From contig JADGCJ010000126.1 of the NCBI GenBank assembly GCA_015229045.1, positions 1-9,366 of the forward strand: a stretch of 9,366 nt of DNA, read 5' to 3'. Below the pieces are notes generated by a model. It saw nothing but the letters and a program-made list of their open reading frames with translations, was not told where the DNA came from and did no database searches. The position numbers were made by a program, and so were the translations under genes. Each line of letters starts with the position of its first letter. Within the stretch, counting starts at the first letter, position 1. Positions 7,037-9,366 of the stretch are shown one piece after another. Origin of the DNA: Magnetococcales bacterium. Its GTDB lineage: Bacteria; Pseudomonadota; Magnetococcia; Magnetococcales; DC0425bin3.

Positions 7037-9289
7037 TTGACGGTCATGAACTCCCAATCGTTCGCGATCCAGGCCAAAACGTGTCAAAAACCACACCAGG
7101 TGGCGTTTCTTCCCACGCTGCTTGCTGGTCTCATGGTCGGTATCGACAACATTGGAGCAAGTCTGGCCATTGCCTCCCTGTTGTTCTCAGGCGCCCTGGC
7201 GATGGGGTTGCAGCTTGGCATCCAAACGCTGCTGCTGAGTTCCGCCGTCATGGCCGTCGGGCTGCGCAGCGCCCAGCCCAATGCGATTGGGTTGGTGCAG
7301 GAGACCGGCGTCGCCATTCTTTCCGTCGCCTTGCTGACCATGTGTTCAAACATGGAGATCAGCCCGGGCGAAGCGCGGGTCGCCACCGCCCTGGCCATCA
7401 TCGGCGCGGCCTCTCTCGCGACCGGGTTGCTCTGCATCGTCGTGGGGCGGTTGCGGCTCGGGGGATTTGCCCGCTTCATTCCCTTTCCGGTGGTTGCCGG
7501 CTTTTTGGCCGGATCGGGATGGATGCTGGTGGAGGGGGCCCTCGCCATGCTGACCGGCGCCCATGCCAACTCGGAGAGCCAACGCCATGCGGTGATTCTG
7601 TACCAACTGACCGATCCGGATATCCTGGGCAGAATCGGAGCGGCTTTTCTGTTTGCAGGGGGGTTGATGGCGCTGTTGCGCCGCTCCTCCCATCCCATGA
7701 TCATTCCTGGATTCCTGGTGGTATCGGGAGCGGCCTTTTATCTGGTGCTGTTCCTGAGTGGTCAGGAGATCGAGCAGGTTCGGCTTGCCGGTTGGCTGCC
7801 CCAATCGATGACGAGTCGGACGGAGACCAACGGCCTGGATTGGGCCGTTCTGGTTCACCGGATCGACTGGCTGGAGGTTTTTGTCGCACTCCCATCCATT
7901 TTGTCCGTCGCCTTTTTGAACCTTCTTGGCACGTTGCTCAACACCAGTGGTCTGGAGCTGGCCACCAGACGGGATCTCGATGCCAACCTGGAGCTGAAAA
8001 GGACCGGGGTAGCCAACCTGCTGGTCGCCCCGTTCGGCGGAGCGTCGGGATTTCTGGGACTCGGGGTTACCCTGCTGGCGGAAAGGATGGGGGCCACCAG
8101 CCGTTGGGCTGGTGTTGCGGCTGCCCTTGTCACGGCGCTGGGTTTGTTGTTCACGGCTCCCCTGGTGGGGGCCATGCCGGTTTTTTTAACCTCCGGCATC
8201 GTCCTGTTTCTGGGACTCGAGCTCCTCAAAGAGTGGCTGCTCGATACCCGAAACGCTCTGCCACCCCTGGAGTGGGTCGTGGTCTTGCTGGTGGTTCTGG
8301 TGACTGCCCTGGCCGGGTTTATCGATGGCCTTGCCCTGGGTCTGGTCATGGCCACGATCCTGTTTGTCATCAACTATGCACGCCTGCCCATCGTGCGTGT
8401 CACGGTCAGCGGCAAGGAGCAGCGCAGCTCCGTGGAGCGTTCCATGGAGGCCAACCGCTATCTGCAACAGCATGGCGAGGTGTTCATCCTGTTGCAAATA
8501 CAGGGCTATCTGTTCTTTGGCAGCACCATAGCCATTGTCGACAAGATCTCTCAACGTCTCTCGGCCACTGCAGAGCGTCCGTTGCGTTATGTGATCCTGG
8601 ACATGCAGAGGGTGCAGGGTGCCGATTCATCGGCGATGGCCTGTTTCGCCAAGATTCGCAACCTGGCCGAAGGCAACGGGTTCCATGTCTTCTTCAGCCA
8701 CCTTGCCCCGGAATTGCTGCGTCTGTTTCACAATTCGGGTTTGAAGTTTGTCGAAGGCGGGGTTTTTTCCCAGGAACCCGATCTGGAGCATGCCCTGGAG
8801 CGTTGCGAGGAATACCTCCTGATCGAAGCCCATCAACCATTGCTTTTAAACGCAAGTATCGACCACCACTTCGTCACCATCATGGGGCCTCACCCTCGCA
8901 TTCCCGACATGATCAAGGCCATGGAACGCCTCTCTTTTCCGGATGAGACTCTCTTGATTCGACGCGGAGACCCGGCGGAATCGATCTATTTTCTGGAGAG
9001 CGGCAGCGTCACGGTTTCCGTGGTTCTGCCCGATGGATGCCGTCTGCTTATGCGTACCATGACATCGGGTGCCATCATGGGCGACCTGGCCCTCTATCTG
9101 AAAAAAACCCGCACCGCAGATGTCATAACCTGCGGGCAGGTCGTGGTCTATCGCCTGCAGGTTCATGCCCTCGAATACATGGAGATTCACGACCCCACTC
9201 TCGCGATCCTGTTTCATCGCCTGTTGGCCAGATCCCTGTCGGACAAGGTCGTGTCAACGACCGGCATCCTGCGTATCTTTCAACGCTAA
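7037..9289 (+). CDS. SulP family anion transporter with STAS and cyclic-nucleotide-binding domains
   Basis: A 750-residue inner-membrane transporter of the SulP/SLC26 family, which moves sulfate, bicarbonate or other inorganic anions; the substrate cannot be told from sequence. Seen: a membrane domain at about 24-446 with many hydrophobic spans, including FIPFPVVAGFLAGSGW (147-162) and the conserved ELxxxxDLDANLELKRTGVANLL..PFGG region (307-335); a STAS domain at about 479-595 with the LDMQRVQGADSSAM signature (521-534); and a C-terminal cyclic-nucleotide-binding-like domain at about 620-735 with the beta-barrel FLESGSVTV (652-660) and a phosphate-cassette-like GDLALYLKKTRTADV (682-696). The usual Glu of GE(L/I)AL is Asp (D683), R692 is kept, and the usual small or hydroxyl residue after RxA is D695, so cAMP/cGMP binding is doubtful. 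The TTG start follows from the ribosome site at 7024-7030. The gene is monocistronic in this window and divergent from the small membrane protein. It ends with TAA at 9287 and no clear intrinsic terminator follows. Confidence 0.95.
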   Translation: MTVMNSQSFAIQAKTCQKPHQVAFLPTLLAGLMVGIDNIGASLAIASLLFSGALAMGLQLGIQTLLLSSAVMAVGLRSAQPNAIGLVQETGVAILSVALLTMCSNMEISPGEARVATALAIIGAASLATGLLCIVVGRLRLGGFARFIPFPVVAGFLAGSGWMLVEGALAMLTGAHANSESQRHAVILYQLTDPDILGRIGAAFLFAGGLMALLRRSSHPMIIPGFLVVSGAAFYLVLFLSGQEIEQVRLAGWLPQSMTSRTETNGLDWAVLVHRIDWLEVFVALPSILSVAFLNLLGTLLNTSGLELATRRDLDANLELKRTGVANLLVAPFGGASGFLGLGVTLLAERMGATSRWAGVAAALVTALGLLFTAPLVGAMPVFLTSGIVLFLGLELLKEWLLDTRNALPPLEWVVVLLVVLVTALAGFIDGLALGLVMATILFVINYARLPIVRVTVSGKEQRSSVERSMEANRYLQQHGEVFILLQIQGYLFFGSTIAIVDKISQRLSATAERPLRYVILDMQRVQGADSSAMACFAKIRNLAEGNGFHVFFSHLAPELLRLFHNSGLKFVEGGVFSQEPDLEHALERCEEYLLIEAHQPLLLNASIDHHFVTIMGPHPRIPDMIKAMERLSFPDETLLIRRGDPAESIYFLESGSVTVSVVLPDGCRLLMRTMTSGAIMGDLALYLKKTRTADVITCGQVVVYRLQVHALEYMEIHDPTLAILFHRLLARSLSDKVVSTTGILRIFQR

Positions 9290-9340
9290 ACCCAATCCAT
9301 TTCGGGATGCGTAGTTTTTTAAACTATTGAAAGACTGGGA

Positions 9341-9366
9341 TGGTCCAGGAAGGGCTGTGCCCTTCC
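9341..9366. repeat. REP-like hairpin downstream of the SulP gene, cut by the window edge
   Basis: GGAAGGGC (9348-9355), loop TGT, GCCCTTCC (9359-9366) is a perfect 8-base-pair stem. It is preceded by GGTCCA, the same lead that opens the element after ligA when that element is read on the ligA coding strand. The two copies therefore lie in the same orientation relative to the gene they follow. The second half of the element would lie outside the window. Confidence 0.5.

Noticed and set aside
7081..8946. 621-codon open frame in another plus-strand frame within the transporter gene
   Set aside because: The product is rich in Arg, Gly, Pro and Cys with no membrane segments, while the 750-residue frame has full SulP, STAS and cNMP domains.
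9312..9326. TAGTTT-TTT-AAACTA palindrome after the transporter as a terminator
   Set aside because: The stem is AT-rich and only 6 bp, and it is not followed by a T-run, so an intrinsic terminator is not supported.

Overview
The window is gene-dense, GC-rich chromosomal DNA with five protein-coding genes, no RNA genes, no mobile elements and no CRISPR array. Everything fits a Gram-negative bacterium of the Pseudomonadota: a standard NAD-dependent DNA ligase, membrane-bound GH17/GT2 beta-glucan enzymes of a proteobacterial type, and a SulP anion transporter with STAS and cyclic-nucleotide-binding domains. I cannot place it more precisely. A Magnetococcales-like or other deep-branching lineage is only a guess, prompted by the style of the edge repeats.

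Layout. Positions 1-72 hold the 3' flank of ligA, with a two-hairpin REP-like element. On the minus strand, a GH17-GT2 fusion protein (2128-4782) is followed after 18 bp by ligA (73-2109), probably in one transcript. A divergent control region of about 110 bp (4783-4892) separates the fusion gene from a plus-strand GH17 membrane protein (4893-6602). That gene ends inside a convergent minus-strand gene for a small membrane protein (6494-6934), with a 109-bp tail-to-tail overlap. A second divergent region of about 100 bp (6935-7036) separates this small gene from the plus-strand SulP-STAS-cNMP transporter (7037-9289). A second copy of the REP-like element begins at 9341 and runs to the window edge.

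How the genes may work together. The two GH17 proteins are clear paralogues, and both keep the two catalytic glutamates. The fusion protein has the topology expected for making a beta-glucan from a nucleotide sugar in the cytosol (GT2, with D, DxD, TED and QxxRW motifs) and remodelling it in the periplasm (GH17). The second protein has only a periplasmic GH17 domain on a multi-span membrane anchor and could modify the same glucan. This divergent pair, possibly with the small unknown membrane protein, is the most interesting unit here. It resembles the beta-(1,3)/(1,6)-glucan systems of rhizobia and pseudomonads, but the product cannot be read from sequence. LigA (DNA replication and repair) and the SulP transporter (anion uptake or exchange) look functionally separate.
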